Under the pieces are notes generated by a model. That model did not search any database. It worked only from the letters and a program-made list of their open reading frames with translations, and was not told where the DNA came from. A stretch of DNA of 64,000 nt from Holacanthus passer (Eukaryota; Chordata; Actinopteri; Pomacanthidae). The position numbers and the translations under genes are program-made. Each line of letters opens with the position of its first letter. The first letter of the stretch is position 1. The DNA lies in the NCBI GenBank assembly GCA_025331565.1, contig JAFREQ010000009.1:6685501-6749500 (forward strand), in the 5' to 3' direction. Below, piece after piece: positions 39,601-50,863 of this stretch.

Positions 39601-42600
39601 GACAAGAGACACAAGCTTCTAGAAACTTTGAAAAGCATTTTACACAATGGTGATTATATACAGGATTATTAGGGATAAGTTTTTTTAGTTAGGTACTTAA
39701 TTGTTACACTAAACATACAGAATTAACCAAAGTCTAGATAATATACTACAGAGGTTAAATAACATACACCCTTATGAATAATTGTTAATGTATGCATGTT
39801 TCTCTCTTTTTATTAAGCTAATTTATTAAGTTAATTCATCTACCAATATCATAATGTGTTATCAACAATATAAACACAAATTGTTTCAGAACACATGTAC
39901 ATCCATATTGTCATGTTCTCAACTACAGTGCACAAATAAACACTAACTGCACACACACACACACACTCACCTGTGGAAGATGAGGTCTCCACTGGGCAGC
40001 ACAGTTACATGAGCTGTGGGACTGAGAAGTTGGTTGTTTTTGAACCAGGACACCTGAGCTGCTGGTCTGCTGTGCGGAGGCCTACAGGTGACTGTAACAT
40101 TTTCTCCTCTCCTCACCGTCAGGTTTGTGGGCTGCTGGACGAAATGCCAATCCATCTCTGGAAGCACAATGTGTATGTTGCTTAAAAGCATGTGAGTCAT
40201 TGTTGTGTATGTACTTTTATTATGCTTTAAACATAGTATTAAGTAAAAGGTTCAAACATAGATGGATTTTGAGTTAGGGTTATTTGGAAATGTTACGTGA
40301 TGGATGAAGAATATAGAATTAATTTACTTGTATTTAAATTGGTATTCAACCCTTTTTTTGTGTATTTGTGAGGGTGTTGATTGTAATGTTATAGTTTTTT
40401 TTTCTATGAGCTGAGGACAAGATGACAAGAAAAGCACAACTCTAAAGAAGCAGATTCAAGCACCATCCCGATGAAGGCAAGACAGATGAACATGTTTGGT
40501 GAATGAAGCATGGTGTGCTAGAGAAGAGCTGTGAGACGTGCAGATGTTGGCATACGGTACCAGCTGGAAGAAGGAAGGCTGGCTGCGACTTGATTGACTC
40601 TTTCTGGTTGGACGCCTCACAGTGATACAAGCCCTCATCCTCCTCGGTCACATTCCTGAAACCACAGTCAGACTTTAAATTATATCTTGCTGGAGCATGA
40701 AAGCAGAGAGAGCTAGCAGTTATGCATGATGTAGCCCACCTTTGTTGCCCCCTTCAGGAATTGCTCTTGAGAAATGTTCATGTTAATAGTCACTCCCAAC
40801 AGTGACGTGAAATATCTTGGTATTAAACATGTTCCTGAACAAAGTCAATGCAAAATGAGCATCATTTTTATAGTGTATAGTTCTTGGCTCACTATTACAA
40901 TTTGGCAAAAAAAACAACAATAAAGAATGAATATTCCTCTTGTTGGACCTGAATGTGAGCAGCTGTCCATTGTTGTGGAGGCTGAACAAGGCCGAGCAGT
41001 TTGTCAGGAGGCAGCCGTCTTTGAACCAGTGCACCATGGGAACAGGGAAGCCACGGACAGTGCAGTGCATGGAGACCTCCGTTCCCACGGCAACAGTGAT
41101 GTTGTCAGGGCCCTGGAGGATCTGCAGCCTTCTGGGGACCCCTGCAAAGTAGAGGGCCGACACTTTAACACACATTTTATCTTGATTTCAAATAGTTTTT
41201 TAAAGAGATATTTTCAATTAACAACATTTTTGTAATGCTAGGGATCGGCCCAATATTGCCCTGATTCAAAACAGGCAAAAATACTGTAATTGTTGTAGAA
41301 ATTATGAAATGCAAGACCAGAGTTTTCACCTCACTTAAGAATAATAGTCTTACTATAACTAATTAGTAATTAGACAACTAATTAGACTTGCAAAAATAAA
41401 ATTTTGGTAAAATTGACATTTATTTCAGATGCACCATGACTGAATGCATCACCAGTAAAGTGAGAGTTTGTTGTTGTGAACTCACCCTTCACAGTTAGTT
41501 TTGCTGCTTTGCTCTTCTTGCTGACATTCAGTAAAGGATTGTGTGTGACACAAATGTACGACCCATCGTCCTCTAATGTTACGTTGAAAAGATGCAGAGT
41601 GCCTGAGGTCTTTTTCTGGTATCCACCTCCATACTCACCCTGAACATTAAAACACAGTTTGAACTATATAGTATAATACACCTGGGTCAAAAGGCACAAT
41701 GATATTTTCTTAAAAAAAAACCCCAAAAAGAACAGAGAGGTGGAGCTACAGGAAGGAAGGTAGAGTTTGATGCCCTTCTAATAAGCTGCTAAATGGATCA
41801 ATCTAAAGCTGCATTGGTGCTCACCTGAATCTGTCTACCTCTTGTGACCAGCGTCCCATCTTTGAGCCAGGCGATGCTTGCAGGAGGTGAACTTTCACCT
41901 GACACACACTGGAAGAAAACACCCTCTCCTTCTCTGACTGTCTGGTCCCGGGGACTGAAGAAAACATCCTCCAAACCTGGAACACACAACATAAGTATGA
42001 AATGGACATTTATCTCAAGTATTGTATTTAAGTGCAATTTTGAGGTACTTATGTGCTTAAGTGTGTCAAGTATGTGCGAGGGAAATATTGTACTTGATAC
42101 TTTACAACATTCATTTACCTGCTGTAGTTAGTAGTTACTTTTACCTACAAAACATATGATCAACTTATTAAATAGGATGCACTGTTATAGATTAAAAGCC
42201 CTACACACCCTCACAGGTGTTTGCAGTTCTGTTGCAGATCAGCACAGCTCAGGTTGAAGTTGTGCAAAGACATGGTGGGATTTAAGTGAGGTCATCATAC
42301 TTACGAGGATGGTAATGTTTGTCTTTATCTTCTTGCACACGATAATAACAAAGTCGTATCTTATGTGCATAAAAATATATCTTTGAAGGCACCAAAATTC
42401 AACACACTGAAAAGGGCCATTTTGGATAGTGAGTACTTTTATTTTTGATACTTTGAGTACATTTTGCTGAAAATGTAGAATTTTGAACAAACACTTTTAC
42501 TTAACAGAGTATTTCTGCACTGCTGTATATTACTTTTTCTTTACTTTTGATGGCATGGACTAGACTTTGGCTTGGGTATCAGATAATTAGATGATGTTCT

Positions 42601-42700
42601 GGGCAAACGCCTGGACTAACTTCCAATAAGACATGGACTCACCCAGTTGGGATGTGACTGCCAAGCTGGACAGGATGAGTAAGCAGAGGAGGGAAGTCAT
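33683..42700 (-). CDS. Type I membrane protein with five Ig domains, Q/P/S/T-rich stalk and long tail
   Basis: Family not named. Coding exons in reading order: 42700-42643, 41976-41825, 41639-41486, 41141-40949, 40655-40561, 40157-39971, 39595-39498, 39391-39238, 39124-39006, 38423-38256, 38104-37991, 36989-35642, 35520-35366, 34873-34674, 34174-33683; phases agree throughout and give 1,228 residues. Residues 1-19 are a signal peptide. Five I-set-like Ig domains follow (about 20-121, 122-217, 218-312, 313-403, 404-497), each coded by two exons with phase-1 borders and each keeping its two Cys and core Trp. Exon 36989-35642 codes a 449-residue Gln/Pro/Ser/Thr-rich, mucin-like stalk. A membrane helix (964-987, IPIVVGVGVSLAFIFITVTF onward) and a 241-residue acidic then Ser/Pro-rich tail end it. 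No FNIII or kinase domain is seen. Cell adhesion or guidance is inferred from architecture; PTK7-, hemicentin- or ROBO-related origin is possible. Confidence 0.75.
35062..35294. mobile_element. Palindromic TTAA-type MITE in Ig-receptor intron
   Basis: GGAATAGTTTGACATTTTGG near 35060 is mirrored by CAAAATGTCAAACTATTCC ending near 35292, next to TTAA. This is the most symmetrical copy of the family in the window and sits between the last membrane exon and the first tail exon of the Ig gene. Confidence 0.65.
37288..37402 (-). other. Possible alternative exon of the Ig-receptor gene
   Basis: A 115-base segment has a good acceptor (CTTCCAG) and donor (GTACGTA) on the minus strand, inside the intron between the fifth Ig domain and the stalk exon. 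One frame is open, reads a hydrophilic Ser/Gln/Pro-rich linker and joins the stalk exon in phase. The upstream exon, however, ends in phase 1, so splicing it after that exon would shift frame and stop early. It may be a poison or soluble-isoform exon, or a decoy. Confidence 0.35.
42016..42545. mobile_element. hAT-MITE related copy in Ig-receptor intron 1
   Basis: AAGTGCAATTTTGAGGTACTT, GAGGGAAATATTGTACTTGA, TAGTAGTTACTTTTACCTAC and AACAGAGTATTTCTGCACTG correspond block by block to the 45397-45934 element. The ends are decayed and approximate. Confidence 0.5.
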
Positions 42701-42929
42701 CTGTGGGAGTGTCCAAATGGAGACACAGATATGCATCCTACTTCAGAGCTCCCTGGGAGGCTTGAGGAAACCACCATACAGCTTCATCCATGCTGTCAGC
42801 TGAGCCATGGTTTTTTTTTCACTTTGCTGAACATGAGAAGTGAAAGAGTTCAGGCATGTTCAGTCAAATAAGCTTTTTGTCACATGTAAACATATAAGGT
42901 ACAATCACTGTGAAATGTAATTGTAATCC

Positions 42930-43290
42930 TTCAACTTGTATCTCCCACCATCCTCAACACCTGGAGCCCATCAGGAAGTCAAGGATCCACATGAACAGTA
43001 AGGTGTTTAATCCAAGCTCCTTGAGCTTTGTGATGTGCCTGGAGGAAAATATGGTGTTAAATGCTCAACTGTAGTCAATGAACAGCAACCTCACATACAT
43101 ACCTCCCTTTTTTGTCCAGGTTATTTGTCGGGATGGCAGGCAAACTGTAGTGGGTCCAGTGTGCTGGGTAGTCAGGAGCAGATGTGATCCTTGACCAACC
43201 ATTCAAAGCACTTCATCACTACAGAGGTGAATGCTACTGGACTGTAGTCATTCAGTAGGTTTCTTGGACACAAGAGTTATGGTGGATTCT
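42930..43290 (-). mobile_element. LINE reverse-transcriptase remnant (CR1/L2/Rex-type)
   Basis: On the minus strand the translation shows DYSPVAFTSVVMKCFEWLVK near 43250-43190, then LLFIDYS followed by AFNTIF near 43115-43060, the motif-A region with the first catalytic Asp, and LKELGLNTLLFMWILDFL near 43040-42985. Stops and frameshifts separate these blocks, so it is inactive. The relation to the LINE at 59.5 kb is likely, but the two pieces cover different parts of the RT and cannot be compared directly. Confidence 0.75.
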
Positions 43291-45396
43291 TGAAGCATGT
43301 ATTTAAATAAATACATGAGTACTTCTACAGTGAAGCAATTCAGTTGAATCAAAATAATCACACACTAAAAATTACTGGGTTAAAAAGACAATGAGTGTCA
43401 TTTTCTTATATTACTGTTGGGTTATTTACCCAAAGTAAACTAACAGTACATAATTATGAATAAAGTTATTTTGAGCTAGACACAACAAGCTGAAGTTTTA
43501 CTTTGTCACTATATTTTGTTATATTAGTTTTACGAAACTATGTGCATATAACATTGAAAACTGCAACTTTAAGTGATTTAAATGTGCAGGAAAGAGTTGT
43601 GAAACTGTGTCAGGGATATTCCTCTATGATATGACTTCTTCATCATCTCAGTTTTCTTATAAACACCCACTATGACCACATGACCACATCCTATACAACA
43701 GCTGTCATTTCACGACAGACAACAAACAGCAGCAAACCTTCCATTTGCATAGATTCACTTTTGATCAGTTTGTAGTAAATGTATTCAGCAGATGAATTTA
43801 ACATTACTCTGTCTCTCTCATTCTGTCTCTCATGCTCTTAATGCCCTGCCCTCCCTTTTCCCTTTGCTTCATTCCTATTTTGGTTGTGAGTCTGTGGCAC
43901 CACAGCGAGCTCAGCTTTGTCCTCATCAGTCTGTTGAATGGGCTCAACCACTTTATAGAGCTCGCACCATGGCCCTCCACTCAATGAAAGTGACATGAAA
44001 AGAGGCTGCGGAGCTTTGTACTGTGAAGATCAGTTATTGGTCCTCTGCGAGGAAAGCTACCCGTCTGATCACATAGGCTTTCATGATCCTCAATATGGCC
44101 ATATAAGGGGCGATCCTTTATTGTCTGAACGTGTCACAAATTTTGCAATGCTGAATGTGCACGAGTAAATATCGGGATATTGAAGGGAAACATGCCAAAG
44201 ACATAGTTTTGATCTCAAGAGGCTCATTTACAGTATGATTAAAGGGTTAAAACTGAATGTGGAATGATGAAAGTTAAAGGACTCAGTTTGTTTTGCAAGA
44301 ATGTGATCAGAGAGAAACATGAGCAGATGTTTGTTGTATCAGCTTAGCATGTTTTTATGAAAAATTGAATGAAAAATGACATTAATTAGCTTTTCATCCA
44401 AATGTATGGCAAATTTTAAACAAATTTCCAAAAAATCAGCAAAGGAAAATACAAATTAATGTGAGTTCCAATCTCACATATTAATAGTTGAGCACATTGA
44501 CATAAACAGCTGGTGGCGCTAATTAGTCCAGTCTGGTGACATTAAATTACTGCAGAAGAAGAGGGTGCAACTATGTTTGTTTTATGTAATTTGAAGAACG
44601 TTACAGTCTTCTTAGTCCACACATCTGATGTTTTATGTGCTGTTATTTATTTTTTTTTCACAATATTTCTTCCAGCATTAAAAATATGTGCTAAAACAGG
44701 TGGATGTAAATACATTTGCTGTGTGGAAATTTTGATTTAAAAAAAATAAAATGTGTAAAAAAAATTAAGAAAAAAAGTGAAACCAGACTCCCATTATTTG
44801 TACTAGAATCAATGGACAAAATAAAAAACTTCATTTCAAGCATTAGTGCATTAGTCATCACTGCTGAACTAAATGCATCAATGAATTGCTTGATTGGTTC
44901 AGCAGGGCTTGTAGCTGGTTGTACTCACATAATGCTAAGAGCCTGTGGGTGTGTATTTGTTTGACTCACAAGGCTCCCAACAGATCATTTACACAGTTTA
45001 GCATGTCATTATGTTGTTTTTAGCCCACACACTGACTTGTAAGCTCTTTCTTTGTGTTCAGACTGACAAAGCCATAAAATGCATTCATTTATTTTTTACT
45101 TATTCTCTAAATGTAAACAAAAAGAATTAAGGGGAGATGCTGAACTGTCTTCTTTTCAAATGTGGCAGAAATCACGACAAACAAAATGAAACTACTTACT
45201 TTTACTGTTCAATCGGTCACATTCTTTGGCAGGTTCTTATAGTGAAGTGGTTGCCTGGAGGTGGGAGTAAGTTGAGCTACAGCTCCAGTTAATGAGCTGA
45301 ATGTATCACTTCAGATCAAGGGATCAACAATCTTGAGTTTTAGTTTATAACCTGAACTTATGACTATTGACCTTCTCTAAAAGAGAAGTTGTTTGG

Positions 45397-45934
45397 CAGT
45401 GGGAGAAACTAACTTTACTCAAGTATTTAAGTAAAATTCTGAAGTAGTTATACTTATTTGAGTATTTCCATTTTATGCTACTTTATACTATTACTCCACT
45501 ACATTTCAGAGGGAAATACTGTTTTTTCTACTTGACAATTATTATATATTATTATGATTATAATTATTAATAGATTACCAGTAGTAGTTACTTTACAGGT
45601 TCATATTAATAATACAAAATATAATCAACAAATAAATTAAGATATATGTGAAATTCACAAGCGGCCGACAGTTTATATAAGAAAAAATGACCCTCACAGT
45701 TACCAGTCGCAACGTTAAAGTAATGTGCATATTAATGCATCAGTAATTATCATTCAATAAGATAATGAACGTTATTTATTATTATGAACTGTGCCACTCT
45801 GCATTAGGAGTATTTTTACTTTTTACACCTTAAGTGAATGCTGGACTAGTTTTAATGGTCTTTTTAGTATTTCTACACTGTGGTATTGCCACTTTTACTT
45901 AAGTGAAAGATCTGAATACTGAATGCCACCACTG
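45397..45934. mobile_element. hAT-like MITE with 8-bp target duplication
   Basis: Begins CAGTGGGAGAAACTAAC and ends GAATGCCACCACTG, a CAGTGGTGG-type inverted end pair. The flanks are TTGTTTGG (45389-45396) and TTATTTGG (45935-45942), an 8-bp duplication with one mismatch as expected for hAT transposition. Inside are the TACTCAAGTATTTAAGTAAAA, TCCACTACATTTCAGAGG and ACTTTTACTTAAGTGAAAG blocks shared with fragments elsewhere in this window. No transposase. Confidence 0.75.
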
Positions 45935-46601
45935 TTATTTGGTCATTTTAAACAGTTATTTTCTTTTTTTTTTATAGTAGATAAGCTTGAATTTGAATTA
46001 GTTTATTTACCTCTGCACGATGTCTGGTAATAATTTTTCTTTGGTTTTATTCCCAATGGCCACTCAGGACCGACATTCAGAAACACTTCAGCTTCTGTTG
46101 GTTTGTCGACTGTCTCACCACTCACTACCATTATTAACAACGAAATTATCACTGTAAACTGCTTGCATGCATTTGACAGATGAGAAATACAAATTCAGTG
46201 CTGGTTTCATTTTAGGGCATGTTGTGCAACAACAAGGTATGGTGCCCTCAGACACTAGATGAGGGCTGCATTAGCATATGAATAAACACAGTATCCTCCA
46301 CTGAATGATCAGTGGACTTAGTAGTAGTAAAGTACAAAAATCCAATTCAGAGTAAATAAAAGAAAACATTTTTACAAGAGGTTGATGATGCGACATATTT
46401 TCATTGAAAGACCATTTAGAGTAGAGATACTTACTCTGCATGTGTCCAAGGATAGTTTCTACGTTGGTTTGCAATCAGCCCATACGTCTTCTCTGTGGTC
46501 TGTGCAGAACAACCTGTGTTCTCCTGATGCATTGGCTGAGCTTCCAGCTGGGAGAGAACAAAGATCAACAGCCACACGCATGTGCTAGACACCCTCCACC
46601 C

Positions 46602-46605
<4 letters not shown>

Positions 46606-46659
<54 letters not shown>
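46606..46659. repeat. (CA)27 microsatellite
   Basis: Uninterrupted AC dinucleotide run of about 54 bases, the longest in the window. Confidence 0.95.
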
Positions 46660-46661
<2 letters not shown>

Positions 46662-47570
46662 AGTACATTTTCATTCAAAGCCAACAGCTGTAATGAAGCA
46701 CAAAACCTTTAATTGTGTCGCCATTATTCAGACAGTAAACAGATGCAAAAATGACAACAAACTACACTCTGCTCACAAAACAATGAATTAAAATGTGAAG
46801 TGTCATCTGATTGTAGTGAAAAACTATGATAATAGAAAATGTGAAGATTTTCAAGGACCTTATATCACTTAGTTGTAAAACTGTTTGTCCACTATGACTA
46901 GAAACAAGTGTTTATATAAAACTCTATACTGTGTGTTCCTGTGCACATTTGCACTTTCTCTTTCTATCTGATCTGTACATAATAATGTGTCTTTTATTAT
47001 CATTACTTAGATGGTTGCATTAAGTTCAGTGCATCGCAGCAAAGGCTGGTGAGGCTTTCTGAGACTTTCATTTCTTTCTGTCCCATTCTTCTGAGGCAAC
47101 ACTTATTTTCTCCTTTACATGGTTGAAGCTGATGTTGGAATCAGCCCTTTGCTCCTTTGTTTGTGGGCCATTTGTGGGCCTTGCCATATTGCCAGCAAAA
47201 TATTACATAAGCTAACATCACTCTAAATAATGATTGCTAGTGAATGAAGAATTTGCCGTGTCAGCACACAGTGATCTACATCTGCCAATTTAATGTGAAA
47301 GTGCTTGTTAAATGTAGGTTAATGAGGGGTGATAATGACTGTTGCATCATCAATCAATGTAGAGCATTTGAGGACAAGCATTTAGGGAGCTGGCTCTTCA
47401 GTATAATTGCAAAGATTTCACTGTAAAAGACCTCCTTAAAGCTCAATAAACTCATATTGATTTTATTTAAGATAAGTGAAGAAATCTGACAGTAGGTGAG
47501 ATTGTTTACTTGTGTCAATTAATGTCAGTCTTCATCAGGAGATGGGGTTTAAATCTTAAAACCTGCAAAA

Positions 47571-47640
47571 TATTGCACGGATATTTATGGTTCTGCAAAG
47601 ATATTCATGGTTTTGCACAGATACTCATGGTTCATGGTTC
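47571..47640. repeat. Short tandem repeat, about 20-bp unit
   Basis: The units TATTGCACGGATATTTATGG, TTCTGCAAAGATATTCATGG and TTTTGCACAGATACTCATGG follow each other, then a partial copy. Confidence 0.8.
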
Positions 47641-48479
47641 TGAGCTGATGAATCCTAATGATCTGATTTTTCATGTAGCACCACCATGAGGTTCACATCT
47701 GTGGTTTTGAGTGAAATTTCTGAAATTTAGTACAGACATTAATGCTGATGCTAGCATTTAACTCAAAGCACCACTGTCCCTAAGCACAACCTCAGAGAGC
47801 TGCTAGACTCTTAGTCTTGTTTCAGCCATAAAGTGACCTCTTTATGTTCAAAGGAGTACATGAAAAACCGAGACGTCCATGCAGTGGCTTCTGTCTCGCT
47901 TATTCACATGCGTGGCTGCAGCTCACATACTGTAGTCTTGCCACATGTCTACCGGGGCCAGATGAAGTCCTTGCAAATGTAAATTGACCATCCATTCAGC
48001 ATAATCAAATGGAAATTAAAGTACAAATGCACCGATTTATAATCTATGCAGGAAGGGTCATTTTAATTAAGCAGACAAAGACTGCTTTAGCAGACGAAAT
48101 GTAACATTGTTGGATTCAGTACAACATCAAACACATAAATCCACCAAGGGAGGTGAAGCATCCCAGTTCCCCCAAATCATCTGTGAGAGAGCACAGTTAA
48201 GGCTGATATTCAAAGAGGCATCTTTGGCATAAAGACCTGCTGACTTTTCTCAGTGTTATGGAAAGGAGTTGATTTACTCAGATATATTGAGTATTACACA
48301 TATGTATTATTTTTTTCTGGCCATAAAAATGGAGAACTCTGTCCTCTGTATATCCTCAGCCTTGTCATGCACACTTCTTCTTCTCCTTCCCTTATGTGAC
48401 AAATAATCCTCTGAGTCCTTGAATTATAGTGCATAGAGTGCTCTGTTACTTGCACACTTGAGTATAAGAGCAAAAAAAT

Positions 48480-48520
48480 ACAAGATAGGATGAACATTAT
48501 TGATCCCAAGGAGGAAAACG
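48480..48520 (-). repeat. LINE 3' tail fragment
   Basis: ACAAGATAGGATGAACATTA followed by TTGATCCCAAGGAGGAAA resembles the reverse complement of a CR1/Rex-type 3' tail, like the end of the LINE at 61.3 kb. Confidence 0.4.
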
Positions 48521-48580
48521 TGTCAGTTCCTTTATGATATCTGCTGAAATGCAAAAATGTCATCTAAACTATGTGACATT

Positions 48581-48622
48581 CTGCCTGTGCAACATGTGTC
48601 CACTATGTTGTTGCACAGGCAG
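48581..48622. repeat. 13-bp perfect inverted repeat
   Basis: CTGCCTGTGCAAC (48581-48593) pairs exactly with GTTGCACAGGCAG (48610-48622) across a 16-nt loop. No gene or known repeat explains it. Confidence 0.75.
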
Positions 48623-49152
48623 ACATGTCCACTTAATAATATTTAAAATATTAATCTCACATCAAAGAGGGTGCAGGTGTCAGTCCTGCTCTGGTCATTA
48701 GTAAAAATTGCAAAATTGCTTTGGTCAAATTTCAGATATTTGATCTTTATTACTTTTAGTTAAGTTTTGGTCAGTCAAATTTTAAGTCTGCATGTTTTTG
48801 TAGTTTGTCCCAGCTGTTGAAGTTCAAGCTTTGTGTGACTCTGTAGATGCATGCAGGTTGATGAATGAGACTTTGCATTAAAACAGTAATGAGTTCATAT
48901 TATTGTTTTTATTTATTGATGAAAAATGTAATTTCATCACAGTTACTGATTTTTGATTTTTAGTCTTTTCATCAGGTTCAAGGACATTAAAAACACTGAA
49001 AATACAGTACAAAAAATGTACAATCACACAAAAAATACAATACAAATACCAAAAAAGTTTATTTTGCAGCTACCATTAAGGACACGCAGGTCATGTCCTC
49101 TGCAATATTTCTGAGAATTTAAAGATTACGTAACATCATAAGGGGTTTGCAA

Positions 49153-49158
49153 TTTATT
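49153..49158 (-). terminator. Poly(A) signal of the small coiled-coil gene
   Basis: AATAAA on the minus strand, about 48 bases past the stop codon, which would give a very short 3' UTR. Confidence 0.5.
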
Positions 49159-49205
49159 ACAAATACTGAAATACTATTAATGAATACTGACTGTTTGAAG
49201 CTCAG

Positions 49206-49832
49206 TCATAAGAGCAGCAGGAGACTGATAGAGATGAAAGGTGAGAGAAGGAGGAAGCCCGGAGGGATGAAGATGGGCTGGACAGCTCCATGGAGCTCAG
49301 TTGGACAGAGGGCCTGCTCCAACATTTGGTGAATCTCAGCACTAACGCCTGGAAAACATAAGACAAAGACTCAGTACAAAACTCAGTACCAAAACATAAG
49401 ACAAAGACTCAGCATAAAAACATGAGGAAAAACATAAGACAAAGACTCAAAACATGACCTGTTTCCTAATGTCAGACTTCATTAGGAGACCTTACCATGT
49501 TGGGACCAATCCTTCCATGCGTGCAGAAATTCAGTGTCACGTTCCCCCTCAGAGACTGTGTTAAATGTGAAATAAATGTCTGTTCAGAACTTCCATTCTG
49601 AAAATGTACTTATTTATAATCCGATAATGAGTCTGCTCTTACCTTTAGATTGTTCTGTCAGCAGATGTTTTAAATCTCTGAGAGCCCGGGTGAGGTTCTC
49701 CAGTTGGTGCTGCAGGTGGAGGTTTTCCTCTTTCAGAGTGTGGATGGTGTCCTGGAGCTCATAGGCCGAGCCACAGAGTGAAAGACGGGAAATCAAGCAC
49801 AAAATTGTGGTGACTTGCAAGATGGAGAACAT
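49206..49832 (-). CDS. Small secreted coiled-coil protein, putative GPI anchor (unrecognised)
   Basis: Three exons in reading order: 49832-49643, 49555-49496, 49348-49206, with GT-AG borders and consistent phase 1 joins, give 130 residues. Residues 1-22 form a signal peptide (MFSILQVTTILCLISRLSLC, then GSA). Residues about 24-62 have a leucine heptad pattern (LQDTIHTLKEENLHLQHQL onward) with an N-glycosylation sequon NLT, predicting a short coiled coil. A hydrophilic middle part follows, then one Cys, and the last 20 or so residues are hydrophobic with only a stop after them, as in GPI-anchor signals or a tail membrane helix. I do not recognise the family. The layout recalls small surface coiled-coil proteins, but no homology is claimed. 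It is divergent from pmpca, whose start is about 1 kb away. A poly(A) signal lies close behind. Confidence 0.6.
49353..49449. repeat. Three-copy minisatellite in an intron
   Basis: AAAACATAAGACAAAGACTC occurs near 49353, 49391 and 49430. The first copy is the polypyrimidine tract (minus strand) of exon 3 of the small coiled-coil gene. Confidence 0.85.
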
Positions 49833-50780
49833 TGTAGTAATTGGAGATGTATGACTCGTGCCATTCAGTTAGTCAAATCTGCTGCTGGTCACAGTCCCGT
49901 TAAATCCCTCTGCAGCTCCAGAATGTTTCAGACTCAGGTGGAAATGGTAATGTGTTTCCAAGAGCTGGCCTATTTCTGTGTCACAATTGATTCAGTGATG
50001 GGGAGCTAAATGGTCTTGGTCCACTGACTACTCTAAAGGATCAATTGTTCCATTTTGGATCCCAGAGCCCAAATTGGAAACACACACACATAGAGTTGTT
50101 GTGGAGTTAAAAAATCTTCATCCTGGCCAGTTTTCAGTGAGCACACTATTTGCTCCAGACTCATGAGCCAATCACAAATGGATACAAAGCATCATGAAGA
50201 CAATGAGGATGAAACACACTGGCAGACCTGTGATTGGTGAACTGGGGAAGCATGTTAGTATATAAATGATAATATATGATTAATATACAAGTAAGGAAAA
50301 CAATGGAAAAGATCCAGGTTGCGGCTTCCAGATAATTTTCTGGAGGTGCTAGACTTGCTTTTTTTTTTACAGAAGGAGTCTGAATGGCTCAGTGGTAGGC
50401 ATATATGTTGGGATATCTGGATTGAAGAGCTGTGGAGGATTCAACTTCAGAGGCCAAGTTACCTTTTTCAGATAATCCATTTTCTACTATGCCAAACCCA
50501 AGAGTCTTTCTTCCACCTTAAAATATTTAATAAAAAATACAAAAATAATAAGAAATAAGAAAGAATATTCTTATTCATCATATTTGTTGTGGTATTACAG
50601 CCTGATACCATGGAGTGTTTGAAATTTGGCTGTCATGTGAATTTAAAAAGTAACAAAAAATATAATAAAAATACACGGCTCAGTTATACATTACAAAATA
50701 AAACTGAAAGTTCTTTGCAGGGTAAAAAAAAAAAGTTTATCTAAAGAAAAAAATCTGGTATTTTATCAGGTAGAGTTTGT
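49833..50780. other. Spacer between small coiled-coil gene and pmpca
   Basis: Should hold the promoter of the minus-strand gene. No clear TATA box or gene is seen. A phrase near 50384-50460 (GGCTCAGTGGTAGGCATATA) faintly resembles a tRNA-derived repeat but cannot be folded as a tRNA. Confidence 0.4.
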
Positions 50781-50793
50781 GGGCGTGTCTGTG

Positions 50794-50863
50794 GCGGAAG
50801 TGCTTCAGGAAACTTTCATCATCTTCCGGGTTGATTTCTGGTCACAGAAGATCCAAGATGGCG
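50794..50863 (+). promoter_or_regulatory. pmpca core promoter motifs (ETS, YY1-like)
   Basis: GCGGAAGTG (50794-50802) and CTTCCGGGT (50823-50831) are ETS/GABP-type sites in both orientations, and CAAGATGGCG (50854-50863) is YY1-like and overlaps the start codon. TATA-less promoters with GABP and YY1 sites are typical of nuclear genes for mitochondrial proteins. Confidence 0.5.

Larger units (their letters stand above)
42801..49150. other. Repeat-rich spacer between Ig receptor and small coiled-coil gene
   Basis: No gene recognised. Contains a LINE RT remnant, a hAT MITE with target duplication, a CA microsatellite, a 20-bp tandem repeat and a short hairpin, each listed separately. A further MITE-like phrase (GCTGGTGGCGCTAATTAGTC) is near 44510-44530. 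Confidence 0.5.

Noticed and set aside
46431..46791. Frames rich in His/Thr or Cys/Val around 46.6 kb
   Set aside because: Translations of the CA microsatellite.
50384..50460. tRNA-like phrase GGCTCAGTGGTAGGCATATA
   Set aside because: It resembles a D-arm/A-box, but no acceptor stem, anticodon arm or B box can be placed. At most a decayed tRNA-derived SINE.
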